From NCBI RefSeq assembly GCF_031834595.1, contig NZ_CP115541.1, forward strand, positions 434,001 to 498,000: DNA of 64,000 bases, read 5' to 3'. Shown piece by piece: positions 36,312-45,973 of the stretch; positions within the stretch are counted from its first letter, which is position 1, and the number at the start of each line of letters is the position of its first letter. Under the pieces are notes generated by a model that saw only the letters and a list, made by a program, of their open reading frames with translations, ran no database searches and was not told the DNA's origin. The DNA comes from Stenotrophomonas oahuensis. GTDB lineage: Bacteria; Pseudomonadota; Gammaproteobacteria; Xanthomonadales; Xanthomonadaceae. The position numbers were made by a program, and so were the translations under genes.

Positions 36312-36314
36312 CGT

Positions 36315-39300
36315 CTATCGGTCAAGCGGCTCCGACATGCGTGCGTGACGCACCGCGCGCGCCTGTGCAATGGCCTCGACCAGCAGATCGCCGGTGACCG
36401 GCTTGCGAAGAAACCCGTCAAAGCCCGCAGCCAGTACCTGCTGCTCGGCGTAAGCGTCCGAACGCGCGGTGACCGCGACCAGTGGCAGGGAGTACCCCAT
36501 TGCGCGCAATTGACTGGCAATGGCAACGCCGTCCAGCGCGGGAAGGTCCAGATCGAGCAGCCCCACGTCAAAGGCATCAGAAGCTATCTCCGACAACGCA
36601 GCCAGTCCGTGCATCACGTGCACGACCGTGTGTCCCCGGGTACGGAGCAGACCCAGAATGACCTCGGCGACGGTGGCATCGTCCTCCACCAGCAGAATGT
36701 GCAGCGGCGGCAATACGGCCTGCGGGCCATCTTCCGGCCGCACGCCGGCGGAACGGGTGGTCGACGGGCTCCACGGCAGCGGCAAGCTGACGGTAAACCG
36801 CGCCCCCTGGCCAGGCTGACTGTCGATGTGGATGCGTCCGCCCATCGCTACGGCCAGTTCCTGGCAGATGGCCAGCCCAAGGCCGCTGCCACCGTAACGC
36901 GAGGCGGTGCGCGGACCATCCGCCTGTTCGAAGCGGTGGAACAGACGTTGCTGCTGGTCCAGGTTGATACCCGGCCCGGTATCGGACACCTCAAAGATGA
37001 CGCCCAGGCCATCCTCGGACAGTTCCGTCCCCAGCCCCACATGGCCGTGCTCGGTGAACTTGATGGCGTTGCCCAGCAGGTTCATCAGAATCTGCCGCAC
37101 CCGCATTTCGTCGCCGCTGACCTGGATCGGACCGGGCAGGTTGAAGCTGCGCTCGAACGCCAGTCCACGCTGGTGGGCCATGGGCTCCATCAACGTTTCC
37201 ACCTGCACCAGCATCGACATCAGGTCGAACGGGCGGATGTCCAGCTCCAGTCGCCCTGCTTCAATCCTGGCCAGATCAAGGGCGTCGTTGACAAGGCGCA
37301 GCAGGTGGGTGCCGGCATGCTGGATGGACGCGGCATAGCTGCGCTGCAGTTCATCCAGCGGTGTCGCCAGCAGCAGTTCACTCATGCCCAGCACGCCGGT
37401 CATGGGCGTTCTGACTTCATGACCCAGCGTGGCCAGGAACCGGCTCTTGGCCTGGGACGCCTGTTCGGCAATCTGCTGCTTGTGCACGGTGATCTGCCAT
37501 TGCTGGCGCCGGCGCAGGCGGGCGCGGGCAATCGCGGCCGCGCCCAGCATCAGCAGCAGGCCCAGCACCAGATACCCCAGCAGCGCGGTATTGCTGCGCC
37601 ACCAGGGCGGCTGCACGTGCACGCTGATGCCGCGCGAAGACGTCCACTCGCCCTGCGCCGCGGCCGCCTGCACTTCGATGGTGTAATCGCCTGCTGGCAG
37701 GCGCGACAGCAGGCGTTCGCCGCCCGCGCTCTGCATCACCCAGTTCTGGTCATAGCCGTCCACGCGGTAGCGGTAGCGGTTGCCCAATGGACTGGCGAAG
37801 GACAGCAGGCGTGCGGTGATGATCAGGTCGCGATCATCGGGCCCGAGCTGCAACGGCGCATCGACCGGCAATGACTGCTGTCCCTCGGCATCGTCGCGGC
37901 GTACCTGGATGTTGTCGATGACCAGCTGCGAGGTGGGCAGGACCAGATCGGCCGCATCCGGGTCGAATCCGGTCAAACCGGTCGCAGTCAGCGCCAGCAC
38001 ACGCCCCCGGCCCCCCTGCACCGGCGGGCGCCCGCTGAACTCGATATCAGGCAATCCATCGCGTTCGTTGTACAGGCGCAGACGCCGCTCATGCGGAAGC
38101 CAGCTCACCAGCCCCCGCGGCGTGGTCGCCCAGACCTGTCCTGCCCTGCCCAGGGCCAGACCACCGATGGACACCGGCGGCATTCCCTGCGCGGCCCCCA
38201 CCCGTTCGCGCAGGGTCATGCTCAGGCCATCCCACTGGTAGCGCTCCAGCGCCCCACTGCGTGCCATCCAGACCTCCGCCTGATTGACCCAGACCATGTC
38301 GAAAATCTGGCCGTGCGAGACGCCCGCGACCGGCTCGAATCGATCCTCCTGCCACCGCAGCAGCCCCATTTCGCCCATGATCCACAACTGACCGCGAGCG
38401 TCGAAGCCCATCTGTTCGATGGGGCTCTCGGTGAGGCCACGGTTCTCGTCGATGCGGATGGTCTGCAGCAGGTTGCCATTGGCGTCGCGGCGCTGGATGC
38501 CGTAGTTGATGATCGAGATCCAGATGTCGCCGTTCGGTGCCTGGCGAATGATGTCGATGCGTTGGCGCACATCCGCGCCGCCGCCCAGCTTCCATTCCTG
38601 CAGCGCGCCGGTGCGCGGCTGATACAGCCCAAGTCGACCGGCACGCCCCAACCAGAGCGCGCCATCAGCGCGAGGCAGCACCGACCAGATGGCACCCACG
38701 CCCAATTGCTTCTCAAAGGCGATCTGGCGCAGGCGGCCGCTGCGGTCCAGTTCGTAGATGCCGTGCGCACCCACGACGTAATACGCGTCACCTGCTGCCG
38801 CAGCATTGAGCAGGTACAGGCTGTCCATCGGCTTGCCGTCGAGCTGGTACCACGTCGAGAAGCGCTTCCAGTCAGGCGGCAGATAGGCCAGGCCTTGTGA
38901 CAGGGTGGCCACCCACAGGCCGCCTTCATGGTCCTGCAGCAGATCGAGCACGCCGCTGCGTTCGGTCAGGAAACCACTGCCGGCGTCCCCCGCCAGCAAC
39001 CACGCCTGCAGTGCATCGCCGCGATACAGCCCGTCGGCGCTGCCCACCCAGTAACCGCCATGACGGTCGTGCAGTACGATGGCAGACCGCACATCCGGGC
39101 CCAGTCCCCACGGTGCGGGGCGCGCCGTGCCATCGGGCAGAATCTGGAACAGCCCGCCTTCCGTCCCTGCCCACACCGAACCATTGCTGTCGCGGGTCAG
39201 GCGGATGACGCTTTTGCCGGCCAGCAGCTCGGGCGCGATGCGGGTCAACCGCTTCCCGTCCCAGCGGGCCACGCCACTGCCGGTTCCGATCCACAATTGA

Positions 39301-39887
39301 CCGTCCGGTTCGCTCACCATGGAATAGACGGTGTCGTCGGGCAGACTGTCCGGATCAGCCGGATCGTGGCGATAGCGAACCAGCTGCCCGTTCTCGTCGC
39401 GCCGGCACAGACCGTAGGCGTTGGTACCGATCCACAGGGCCTTGCCGGTATAGGCCAACGACCAGAACTGGCCTTCACAGGCCGCGTCAACGTCATGGAA
39501 GCGCCGGAAACGCTTGCGCGCCGGATCGAGCATGCTCAGCCCGCCGCCATTGATGCCGATCCAGACCCGGTCGAACGGATCCACGAGCAGGCTCTCTACT
39601 TCATTGCCCGCCAGGGAGTCAGGGTTGTCCGGCTCGTTGCGCCAGACACGCAGCCCTACCCCGTCGATGCGTGCCAGGCCATCATCGGTAGCGGCCCATA
39701 TGTAGCCCTGACGGTCCTGCGCCAGCGCCAGCACCATCCGCGAAGGCATGCCTTCGGCGGCACCCAGCCGGCGCAGTCGCGGTGTTTCTGCCGATGTCCC
39801 TGCGGCCCACAGCACGCCCGGCAGGAGCAGCAATGCCCATGCCAGCACCACGATGCCAGCCCGCCAACCGCGCGTGACCCCCGCCAT
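36315..39887 (-). CDS. Hybrid sensor kinase HK4: propeller, Y_Y_Y, histidine kinase, receiver
   Basis: 1190 residues from ATG 39887, preceded by GGGAGGA; a longer open frame to 39977 is not needed. Signal peptide ending VLWAA, propeller repeats ([16 protein letters not shown] type), Y_Y_Y domain ending in the WW turn ([12 protein letters not shown]), membrane helix, HisKA with His823 ([11 protein letters not shown]), ATPase with [16 protein letters not shown] and GGSGLGLAI, receiver with VEDD, Asp1112 and RKP. All catalytic residues are intact. HK1 and HK4 are the most alike of the four. First gene of the sensor array and divergent from the yceI operon. Confidence 0.92.
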   Translation of the reverse strand: MAGVTRGWRAGIVVLAWALLLLPGVLWAAGTSAETPRLRRLGAAEGMPSRMVLALAQDRQGYIWAATDDGLARIDGVGLRVWRNEPDNPDSLAGNEVESLLVDPFDRVWIGINGGGLSMLDPARKRFRRFHDVDAACEGQFWSLAYTGKALWIGTNAYGLCRRDENGQLVRYRHDPADPDSLPDDTVYSMVSEPDGQLWIGTGSGVARWDGKRLTRIAPELLAGKSVIRLTRDSNGSVWAGTEGGLFQILPDGTARPAPWGLGPDVRSAIVLHDRHGGYWVGSADGLYRGDALQAWLLAGDAGSGFLTERSGVLDLLQDHEGGLWVATLSQGLAYLPPDWKRFSTWYQLDGKPMDSLYLLNAAAAGDAYYVVGAHGIYELDRSGRLRQIAFEKQLGVGAIWSVLPRADGALWLGRAGRLGLYQPRTGALQEWKLGGGADVRQRIDIIRQAPNGDIWISIINYGIQRRDANGNLLQTIRIDENRGLTESPIEQMGFDARGQLWIMGEMGLLRWQEDRFEPVAGVSHGQIFDMVWVNQAEVWMARSGALERYQWDGLSMTLRERVGAAQGMPPVSIGGLALGRAGQVWATTPRGLVSWLPHERRLRLYNERDGLPDIEFSGRPPVQGGRGRVLALTATGLTGFDPDAADLVLPTSQLVIDNIQVRRDDAEGQQSLPVDAPLQLGPDDRDLIITARLLSFASPLGNRYRYRVDGYDQNWVMQSAGGERLLSRLPAGDYTIEVQAAAAQGEWTSSRGISVHVQPPWWRSNTALLGYLVLGLLLMLGAAAIARARLRRRQQWQITVHKQQIAEQASQAKSRFLATLGHEVRTPMTGVLGMSELLLATPLDELQRSYAASIQHAGTHLLRLVNDALDLARIEAGRLELDIRPFDLMSMLVQVETLMEPMAHQRGLAFERSFNLPGPIQVSGDEMRVRQILMNLLGNAIKFTEHGHVGLGTELSEDGLGVIFEVSDTGPGINLDQQQRLFHRFEQADGPRTASRYGGSGLGLAICQELAVAMGGRIHIDSQPGQGARFTVSLPLPWSPSTTRSAGVRPEDGPQAVLPPLHILLVEDDATVAEVILGLLRTRGHTVVHVMHGLAALSEIASDAFDVGLLDLDLPALDGVAIASQLRAMGYSLPLVAVTARSDAYAEQQVLAAGFDGFLRKPVTGDLLVEAIAQARAVRHARMSEPLDR

Positions 39888-40054
39888 CGAATCCTCCCTG
39901 TACCTGAAGATTGTCACACAGCCGCAGCCGTTTAGTCCGGTCACCGGCATGCGGCGCTGCGGCCGCAATGGCACCACGAACTGTTGCAGCCATGGTGCTG
40001 CCAGCCATCACGGCGCTGCGCGTATGATCGGCCACGTTCATTCCGGAGGTCGCC

Positions 40055-40741
40055 GTGCCCTTGCGCCTGACACTTGCCCTGCTGCTCGCTGCTGCCCCGA
40101 TCGCCGCCCTTGCCGCACCACAGACCTGGCGTCTGGACCCGGTGCACACGCGGGTGCTGTTCGCCGTTGAGCATGCAGGCTTCTCCCAGGCGCTGGGTAC
40201 GGTGTCCGGCAGCGAAGGCCAGCTGCTGTTTGATCCGGACGACTGGACCGGAGCCCGTCTGTCCGTCAGCGTACCGCTGCAGCGCCTGGACCTGGGCGAT
40301 GCGAAGTGGAACAAGGCGGTGATGGCCGGAAACCTGCTTGATACCGACCGTTATCCCGATGCGCGGTTCGTCTCCACGCGGGTGGAGGCCATCGATGCCA
40401 CCCACGCGCGGGTGTTCGGCCAGCTGACACTGCGCGGGGTCACCCAGGACGTGGAGCTGGCGGTCACCGTCAATGCGGTCAAGCGCCATCCGATGCCGCC
40501 GTTCCGTCGCACCGCAGGTTTTTCCGCGACCACCACGCTCAGCCGCAAGGCCTTTGGCGTGGACGCCTGGCCGTCGATGATCGGCGACACCGTTGAGCTT
40601 CGGATCGAAGCCGAGGCCGTGCGCGACCGCAACGCAGACGATGTGCAGGACACACCGTCCGACAATGACGGCGGAACTCCGCCGCCACCGCAGGACTCTG
40701 ACTCATCTCCCACCCCACCGACCACGAAGCCCACGCCATGA
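40055..40741 (+). CDS. YceI-family periplasmic protein with disordered tail
   Basis: 228 residues from a GTG at 40055 with GGAGG seven bases upstream. Signal peptide to about residue 20 (ALAAPQ), then a YceI lipocalin-like barrel (TWRLDPVHTRVLFAVEHAGFSQ... FGQLTLRGVT). Members bind isoprenoid chains in their barrel. Residues about 200-228 are an acidic, Pro/Ser/Thr-rich tail not seen in standard YceI. The stop overlaps the start of the cytochrome b561 gene by four bases (ATGA). The yceI-b561 pairing also occurs in E. coli (yceI-yceJ). Confidence 0.88.
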   Translation: MPLRLTLALLLAAAPIAALAAPQTWRLDPVHTRVLFAVEHAGFSQALGTVSGSEGQLLFDPDDWTGARLSVSVPLQRLDLGDAKWNKAVMAGNLLDTDRYPDARFVSTRVEAIDATHARVFGQLTLRGVTQDVELAVTVNAVKRHPMPPFRRTAGFSATTTLSRKAFGVDAWPSMIGDTVELRIEAEAVRDRNADDVQDTPSDNDGGTPPPPQDSDSSPTPPTTKPTP

Positions 40742-41310
40742 CCCTGAAGAACACCCCGCACCGCTGGGGCGGCGTCAGCCAAGGCCTGCACTGGCTGATC
40801 GCCCTGCTCATTCTGACCCTGGGCATCGTCGGTTTGACCATGGGCGAACTGCCGAAGACGCCGAAGTATTTCTGGGTGTACACCGCGCACAAGTCGCTGG
40901 GCATCACCGTGCTGGCGCTGGTGGCGCTGCGGCTGGGCTGGCGTTTGTATGCGGGTGCCCCAGCACCGGTACCGGGCACGCCCAGCTGGCAGGAGCGCAT
41001 CGCGTCGGTCACGCACTGGCTGCTGTACGGGCTGATGTTCGCGCTGCCGCTGTCGGGCTGGATCTATGACTCCGCCAGCGGCCTGCGGCCGTTCCGCTGG
41101 TTCGGGCTGGTCGATGTGCCCAAGCTGGTCGCGCCGGATCCGGGTGCCCGCGACATTTCGCATGCCATCCACGAATGGGGCTTCTGGCTGCTGATCGCCG
41201 TTGTGCTGGCACATGCCGGTGCGGCGCTGTACCACCACTTTTTCCAACGTGACGCCACCCTGGCGCGCATGCTGCCGCAAGGCTGGCTCACTTCCCCCCA
41301 GAAGGACTGA
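40738..41310 (+). CDS. Cytochrome b561 family protein
   Basis: Inner-membrane di-heme cytochrome of 190 residues with four membrane helices. His residues that can ligate heme are visible at the start of helix 1 (GLHWLIALL), in helix 2 (YTAHKSLGI), in helix 3 (VTHWLLYGLM) and in the last helix (LAHAGAALYHHFF). It overlaps yceI by four bases and is followed by a second yceI after two bases, so all three are one operon. It probably passes electrons to or from a periplasmic partner, perhaps the YceI proteins; the partner is inferred. Confidence 0.92.
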   Translation: MTLKNTPHRWGGVSQGLHWLIALLILTLGIVGLTMGELPKTPKYFWVYTAHKSLGITVLALVALRLGWRLYAGAPAPVPGTPSWQERIASVTHWLLYGLMFALPLSGWIYDSASGLRPFRWFGLVDVPKLVAPDPGARDISHAIHEWGFWLLIAVVLAHAGAALYHHFFQRDATLARMLPQGWLTSPQKD

Positions 41311-41312
41311 CG

Positions 41313-41885
41313 ATGACCATCAAGCTCACCTCTCCCGCAGCGGTTGCCGCTGCCCTGGCCGGCCTGATGGCCGCCACGCCGGTGCTGGCCGCCGATTACG
41401 TGCAGGCTCCGGGTGCTGGCTCACACTTGGCCTTTGCCACCAAGTACGACGGTGAAGTGTTTACCGGCAGCTTCCCGGGCTTTACCACCACGGTCAGCTT
41501 CGATCCAGCCAACCCCGCCGCAGGCAAGCTGGACGTGACCATTCCGCTGGCCCGGGCGGTCAGCGGCAACAGTGACCGTGATTCGACCCTGCAGGGCGCG
41601 GACTTCTTCAACGTGGCCAAGTTCGCAACCGCCCGCTATACCGCTTCCGGTTTCACCAAGACCGGCGAGAACGAATATGTCGCCAAGGGCACCCTTGAAC
41701 TGCGCGGGGTGAGCAAGCCGGTTACCTTCACGTTTGAATGGAAGGACGGTGCCAACCCGGTGCTGAAGGGCAAGGCGACCGTGAAGCGCCTGGACTTCGG
41801 CGTGGGCGGCGGTGACTGGGCCGATACCAAGACCATTCCGGATGAGACCGCGATCAGCACCGTAGTGACGCTGAAGGCGAAATAA
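41313..41885 (+). CDS. YceI-family periplasmic protein, standard form
   Basis: 190 residues with a cleavable signal peptide (ends PVLAADY) and the usual YceI features (SHLAFATKYDGEVFTGSFPGF... GTLELRGVSKPVTFTFEW). Unlike the first yceI of the operon it has no extra tail and is closer in length to E. coli YceI (191). Last gene of the yceI-b561-yceI operon; its 3' end overlaps the opposing glutaredoxin-like gene by 32 bases. Confidence 0.92.
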   Translation: MTIKLTSPAAVAAALAGLMAATPVLAADYVQAPGAGSHLAFATKYDGEVFTGSFPGFTTTVSFDPANPAAGKLDVTIPLARAVSGNSDRDSTLQGADFFNVAKFATARYTASGFTKTGENEYVAKGTLELRGVSKPVTFTFEWKDGANPVLKGKATVKRLDFGVGGGDWADTKTIPDETAISTVVTLKAK

Positions 41886-42108
41886 TGCCGGGAGCCAGCC
41901 AGGCCAGCACGGTGGCCACATCAAACGGCCAGTCCAGTTCGCGCCCCTGGCCGTCCCGCAGCACCGGCACCCGGCTGCCGTAGCGGGCCTCCAGGCCGGG
42001 ATCGTCGTCGATGAACACACTGTCCAGGCCCGCCACGCGGGCCTGCGCCAGCACCGCCAGGGCCTGGTCGCACAGATGACAGTCGTCGCGCTGGAACAAG
42101 GTAAACAC
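41854..42108 (-). CDS. Small glutaredoxin-like protein (DUF836 type)
   Basis: 84 residues from a GTG at 42108 (MFTLFQRDDCHLCDQAL). A thioredoxin-fold start with the CHLC redox pair at 10-13 and the cis-Pro segment RVPVLRDG near residue 50 fit the small glutaredoxin-like DUF836 group. The ribosome-binding site is weak. The last dozen residues and the stop lie within the opposing yceI gene (32-base convergent overlap), so the C-terminal tail may have been acquired by loss of an earlier stop. Divergent from sdaA. Confidence 0.78.
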   Translation of the reverse strand: MFTLFQRDDCHLCDQALAVLAQARVAGLDSVFIDDDPGLEARYGSRVPVLRDGQGRELDWPFDVATVLAWLAPGIISPSASLRC

Positions 42109-42204
42109 CGGCCCACCCGTGATTGGAATTGTTGCGCCGCAGCCAGGGTCGCTGCCGGAGACAGCATAGAATAGCGCTCCATCCGTACCCGCAGTTTGGC
42201 AATC

Positions 42205-43587
42205 ATGGCTGTCAGCACGTTCGACGTTTTCAAGATCGGCATTGGCCCGAGTTCCTCGCACACCGTAGGACCGATGAAGGCCGCCGAGCGCTTCGTGCAC
42301 CGCTGGCTGCTGGACCCGGGTTGCCTGCAGGACGTGGTGCGCATCCGCGCCGACGTCTACGGATCGCTGGCGCTGACCGGGCGCGGGCATGGCACCGACA
42401 AGGCCGTGCTGCTGGGCCTGGAGGGCCAGCGCCCGAACCTGATCGATCCGGACATCATTCCCGACACGCTTGAACGCATCCGTAGCAGCAAGCGGATCAG
42501 GCTGATGGGCACGCATGAAATCGCCTTCGATGAAAAGCGCGACCTGGGCCTGAACAAGCGCCAGAAGTTGCCGTACCACACCAACGGCATGCGCTTCACC
42601 GCGTATGACGCGCAGGACCAGGTGATTGCGACCCGCGACTACTACTCGGTAGGCGGTGGCTTCGTGGTCAACCAGGACGATGCCGCCGACGATCGCATCG
42701 TGCCCGATGAAACCCCGCTGCCCTACCCGTTCAAGAGCGGTGACGAACTGCTCGCGCAGACCGCCCGCAGCGGCTTGAGCATCGCCCAGCTGATGTTCGA
42801 AAACGAAAAATGCTGGCGCAGCGAAGATGAGATCCGCGAGCAGCTGCGCGAGATCTGGAATGCCATGCAGGCCTGCGTGACCCGGGGCATCCGCCAGGAA
42901 GGCACCCTGCCCGGCGGGCTGCATGTGTCGCGCCGCGCGCCGGCACTTTACCGGGAACTGTCGTCCAAGCCGGAAGCGGCAATGCGTGACCCGCTGACCA
43001 CGTTGGACTGGGTCAATCTGTACGCGCTGGCAGTGAATGAAGAGAACGCCGCCGGCGGACGCGTGGTCACCGCCCCCACCAATGGTGCCGCTGGCGTGTT
43101 GCCGGCCGTGCTGCATTACTTCGACCGCTTCTGCCCGGGTGCGAACGAGCAGCGGGTGTTCGACTTCCTGCTGACCTCGGCGGCCATTGGCATCCTGTAC
43201 AAGGAAAATGCCTCGATTTCGGGTGCGGAGGTCGGCTGCCAGGGCGAAGTGGGCGTGGCTTGTTCGATGGCCGCCGGCGGACTGGTAGCGGCACTGGGCG
43301 GCAACCCCAGCCAGATCGAGAACGCGGCAGAAATCGGCATGGAACACAACCTGGGCCTGACCTGCGATCCGATCGGCGGCCTCGTGCAGATTCCGTGCAT
43401 CGAACGCAACGCAATGGGCGCGGTCAAGGCCATCAATGCATCGCGCATGGCGATGCGCGGCGACGGCAAGCACAAGGTTTCGCTGGACAAGGTCATCAAG
43501 ACCATGCGCGACACCGGCCGCGACATGCAGGACAAGTACAAGGAAACCAGCCGCGGCGGGCTCGCGGTCAACGTCATCGAGTGCTGA
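42205..43587 (+). CDS. sdaA: L-serine ammonia-lyase, iron-sulfur type
   Basis: Single-chain [4Fe-4S] enzyme of 460 residues that deaminates L-serine to pyruvate. The start [27 protein letters not shown] is nearly the family consensus, and conserved cysteines occur in [19 protein letters not shown] and [14 protein letters not shown]. The ATG at 42205 is preferred over 42196, since the first matches the family start. It is a stand-alone gene, followed by a hairpin at 43599. Confidence 0.95.
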   Translation: MAVSTFDVFKIGIGPSSSHTVGPMKAAERFVHRWLLDPGCLQDVVRIRADVYGSLALTGRGHGTDKAVLLGLEGQRPNLIDPDIIPDTLERIRSSKRIRLMGTHEIAFDEKRDLGLNKRQKLPYHTNGMRFTAYDAQDQVIATRDYYSVGGGFVVNQDDAADDRIVPDETPLPYPFKSGDELLAQTARSGLSIAQLMFENEKCWRSEDEIREQLREIWNAMQACVTRGIRQEGTLPGGLHVSRRAPALYRELSSKPEAAMRDPLTTLDWVNLYALAVNEENAAGGRVVTAPTNGAAGVLPAVLHYFDRFCPGANEQRVFDFLLTSAAIGILYKENASISGAEVGCQGEVGVACSMAAGGLVAALGGNPSQIENAAEIGMEHNLGLTCDPIGGLVQIPCIERNAMGAVKAINASRMAMRGDGKHKVSLDKVIKTMRDTGRDMQDKYKETSRGGLAVNVIEC

Positions 43588-43598
43588 CCTGACCCGCG

Positions 43599-43623
43599 TC
43601 GTGCCGGGCACTGTCCGGCACGA
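43599..43623 (+). terminator. Hairpin after sdaA
   Basis: TCGTGCCGG and CCGGCACGA form a perfect 9-bp stem with a 7-base loop, twelve bases after the sdaA stop and before the next gene. No T tract follows, so intrinsic termination would be weak. Confidence 0.5.
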
Positions 43624-43669
43624 TGCGGCGCGCGCGGTTATGCTCGGGGATCTTTTCCTGGAGACCGCC

Positions 43670-44668
43670 ATGCGCATCCTGGCCGCCGCCCTGCTTGCCT
43701 GCCTGCCCCTGACCGCCCTCGCGGCCCCCACCTACGACGCCCGCCTGCAGGGCTTCGACTACGGATGGCCGGTCAAGACCTTTACCTTCGATTCGCAGCG
43801 GCAATCGCTGGAAATGGCGTACCTGGATGTTCCCGCCAGTGGCCGGCCCCTCGGCACGGTGGTGCTGCTGCATGGCAAGAACTTCTGCGCCGGCACCTGG
43901 AAAGAGGCGATCAGCGCACTCAGTGCAGCCGGTTACCGGGTAATCGCACCGGACCAGATCGGGTTCTGCAAATCCAGCAAACCGCTGCGCTACCAGTATT
44001 CATTCGGTCAGCTGGCCGCCAATACCCAGGCCCTGCTGACCTACCTGAAACTGGACGGGACCAAGGTCGACCTGGTCGGCCATTCGATGGGCGGCATGCT
44101 GGCCACGCGCTTCGCGCTGCAGTATCCGCAGCAGCTGCGTCATCTGGCGCTGGTCAATCCGATCGGACTGGAAGACTGGAAGGCCAAGGGGGTGCCGTGG
44201 CGCAGCGTGGACGCCTGGTATGCCAACGAACTGAAGACGAACTTCGACTCAATCAAGAAGTACCAGCTGGAGGTGTACTACGGCGGCGAATGGAAGCCGG
44301 AGTATGAGCACTGGGCCTTGATGCAGTCCGGCATGTACGCCGGCCCCGGCCAGCAGGCCGTGGCCTGGAGCCAGGCGCTGACGTCGGACATGGTGTTCAA
44401 CCAGCCGGTGGTCTACGAGCTGCCGAACCTGCGTGTGCCGACCACGCTGTTCATCGGGCAGAAAGACCGCACCGCCATCGGTCGGGACTTGGCTCCGGCG
44501 GCGCTGAAGGCCACACTGGGCGACTACCCCGCGCTGGGCAAGGCCGCCGCCGCGGCGATTCCCGGCGCGACGCTGGTGACCTTCGATGAGCTCGGGCATT
44601 CGCCGCAGGTGCAGGACCCGGCGCAATTCAACGCGGCATTGCTAAAGGCGCTGGCCGCGGGGAAATGA
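43670..44668 (+). CDS. Exported alpha/beta hydrolase
   Basis: 332 residues from ATG 43670, with a signal peptide ending about residue 19 ([10 protein letters not shown]). Alpha/beta-hydrolase fold: oxyanion-loop region [10 protein letters not shown], nucleophile elbow GHSMGG, a late acid in the FIGQKDRT loop, and catalytic His in ELGHSPQ. Substrate unknown; it is likely periplasmic or outer-membrane associated. A hairpin separates it from sdaA, and the downstream gap holds copy A of the composite repeat. Confidence 0.85.
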   Translation: MRILAAALLACLPLTALAAPTYDARLQGFDYGWPVKTFTFDSQRQSLEMAYLDVPASGRPLGTVVLLHGKNFCAGTWKEAISALSAAGYRVIAPDQIGFCKSSKPLRYQYSFGQLAANTQALLTYLKLDGTKVDLVGHSMGGMLATRFALQYPQQLRHLALVNPIGLEDWKAKGVPWRSVDAWYANELKTNFDSIKKYQLEVYYGGEWKPEYEHWALMQSGMYAGPGQQAVAWSQALTSDMVFNQPVVYELPNLRVPTTLFIGQKDRTAIGRDLAPAALKATLGDYPALGKAAAAAIPGATLVTFDELGHSPQVQDPAQFNAALLKALAAGK

Positions 44669-44725
44669 CGCCGCAGACGGCATCCGAAGATCCGCCGGGC
44701 GAACGCCCGGCGAACAGCGCAATCA

Positions 44726-44909
44726 TCCTGCGCACGTAACAATTCGTAGTGACACGCCGTGCGTGTCAACCGCGCGCAGCGCGGCACAAGCGTCCGAAGC
44801 CGGCGATCCGGACGAACCAGATACAGGCCAACGTTTAACCCTGATCGAAGCCCGTATCAGACGTTCATGACCGCGGAACGAAGAGCGGACGCGCATGGCG
44901 CGTCCCTAC
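44726..44909 (+). repeat. Composite palindromic repeat, copy A
   Basis: About 184 bases. Outer boundary begins TCCTGCGCACGTAACAATTC; GTAG and the palindrome TGACACGCCGTGCGTGTCA follow (44746-44768); then a 33-base conserved core (44770-44802); a more variable stretch with the motif CGTTCATGAC; GAACGAAGAGC; and the second palindrome GGACGCGCATGGCGCGTCC followed by CTAC (44887-44909). Copy B at 51815-52001 is its reverse complement in layout. The CTAC end supplies the TAG stop of hom. Not coding, no tRNA-like fold. Confidence 0.85.
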
Positions 44910-45973
44910 ACCCGGGTGATGGACAGCACGTCGTCCAGCAACGCGGCGGCCGTTACCTCTGCTCCCGCACCCGGCCCCTGGATCAGCAGCGGCTGGGCGT
45001 TGTAGCGGTCGCTATGGATGGCGACCCGGTTATCGGTCTGTGCGCCACCGGCGAGCGGATGGTCCTGCGACACAATCCGCAAGCCGACCTGAGCACCCAA
45101 GTGATCAAAGCCGCCAATAAAGCGCAGACAGCCACCCTCCAGACGTGACTGACGCCATTGCTGTTGAATGTCTGCGTCGAGCAGGGACAGCTGTGCCAAG
45201 GCATTTTCCAATGGCAGGCGCGCGAGCGCGTCCGGCACCAGCGACGTGACCTGGACCTGCTCGCTGCGCAGCGCGATGCCGCTGGCCCGCGCCAGGATCA
45301 GCAGCTTGCGGCGCACATCCTCGCCAGACAGGTCCACGCGCGGGTCCGGTTCGGTGTAGCCGGCACTGAGCGCATCCCCCACCCACGCCGAGAACGGACG
45401 CTGCCCGTCGTAGTGATGGAACAGCCAGGCCAGTGAGCCGGACAGCACGCCTTCTACCCGGTGAATGTGATCGCCACCGGCCACCAGCGCACGCAGGCTG
45501 CTGAGCAGGGGCAGCCCCGCCCCTACCGTGGCGCTGTCGCCGTAGCGGGCACCGCCCTGCGTGCCGCTTTCTGCAATGGCCTCGGCACGCGACCAGTGGG
45601 TGCCCTGCCCGAGTTTGTTGGCGGTCACCACGTGCACGCCCCGCGCCAACCACTGCTCGTGCCAGTTGGCGACCTCATCGCTGGCCGTGGCGTCGACCAC
45701 CACGTCACCGCGTTGCAATCCCTCCGCCTCGGCCCAGGGCTGCAGCGCGGGCACGGTCCGCGCAGCGCGGTTGGCCTGCTCCAGCTCAAGCACGGGTTCG
45801 GCACTACAGCGGAAGGTAGTACGCGAATTGGCCAGCCATGAGAACCGCGGCAGGGTCACACCACGCGATTGCAACACCTGATAGCGCTGCACGAATGCGC
45901 TGCCCACCGTGCCGGTACCCAGCAATGCCAGACGCCGGGGCTGTTCACGCACCAGCGGCAGCACCGCGCTCAT
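44906..45973 (-). CDS. hom: Homoserine dehydrogenase
   Basis: 355 residues reducing aspartate semialdehyde to homoserine with NAD(P)H. Dinucleotide-binding loop ALLGTGTVGSAFVQRY (about 16-31); the family block GVLSGSLAWLFHHYDG and VDLSGEDVRRKLLILAR is typical of the C-terminal half of ThrA/MetL. There is no aspartokinase or ACT domain, so it is an unregulated stand-alone form. Placed last in the metX-metB-hom operon, it overlaps metB by four bases, and the SAM riboswitch ahead of metX should control it. The stop codon lies in the composite repeat. Confidence 0.93.
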   Translation of the reverse strand: MSAVLPLVREQPRRLALLGTGTVGSAFVQRYQVLQSRGVTLPRFSWLANSRTTFRCSAEPVLELEQANRAARTVPALQPWAEAEGLQRGDVVVDATASDEVANWHEQWLARGVHVVTANKLGQGTHWSRAEAIAESGTQGGARYGDSATVGAGLPLLSSLRALVAGGDHIHRVEGVLSGSLAWLFHHYDGQRPFSAWVGDALSAGYTEPDPRVDLSGEDVRRKLLILARASGIALRSEQVQVTSLVPDALARLPLENALAQLSLLDADIQQQWRQSRLEGGCLRFIGGFDHLGAQVGLRIVSQDHPLAGGAQTDNRVAIHSDRYNAQPLLIQGPGAGAEVTAAALLDDVLSITRV

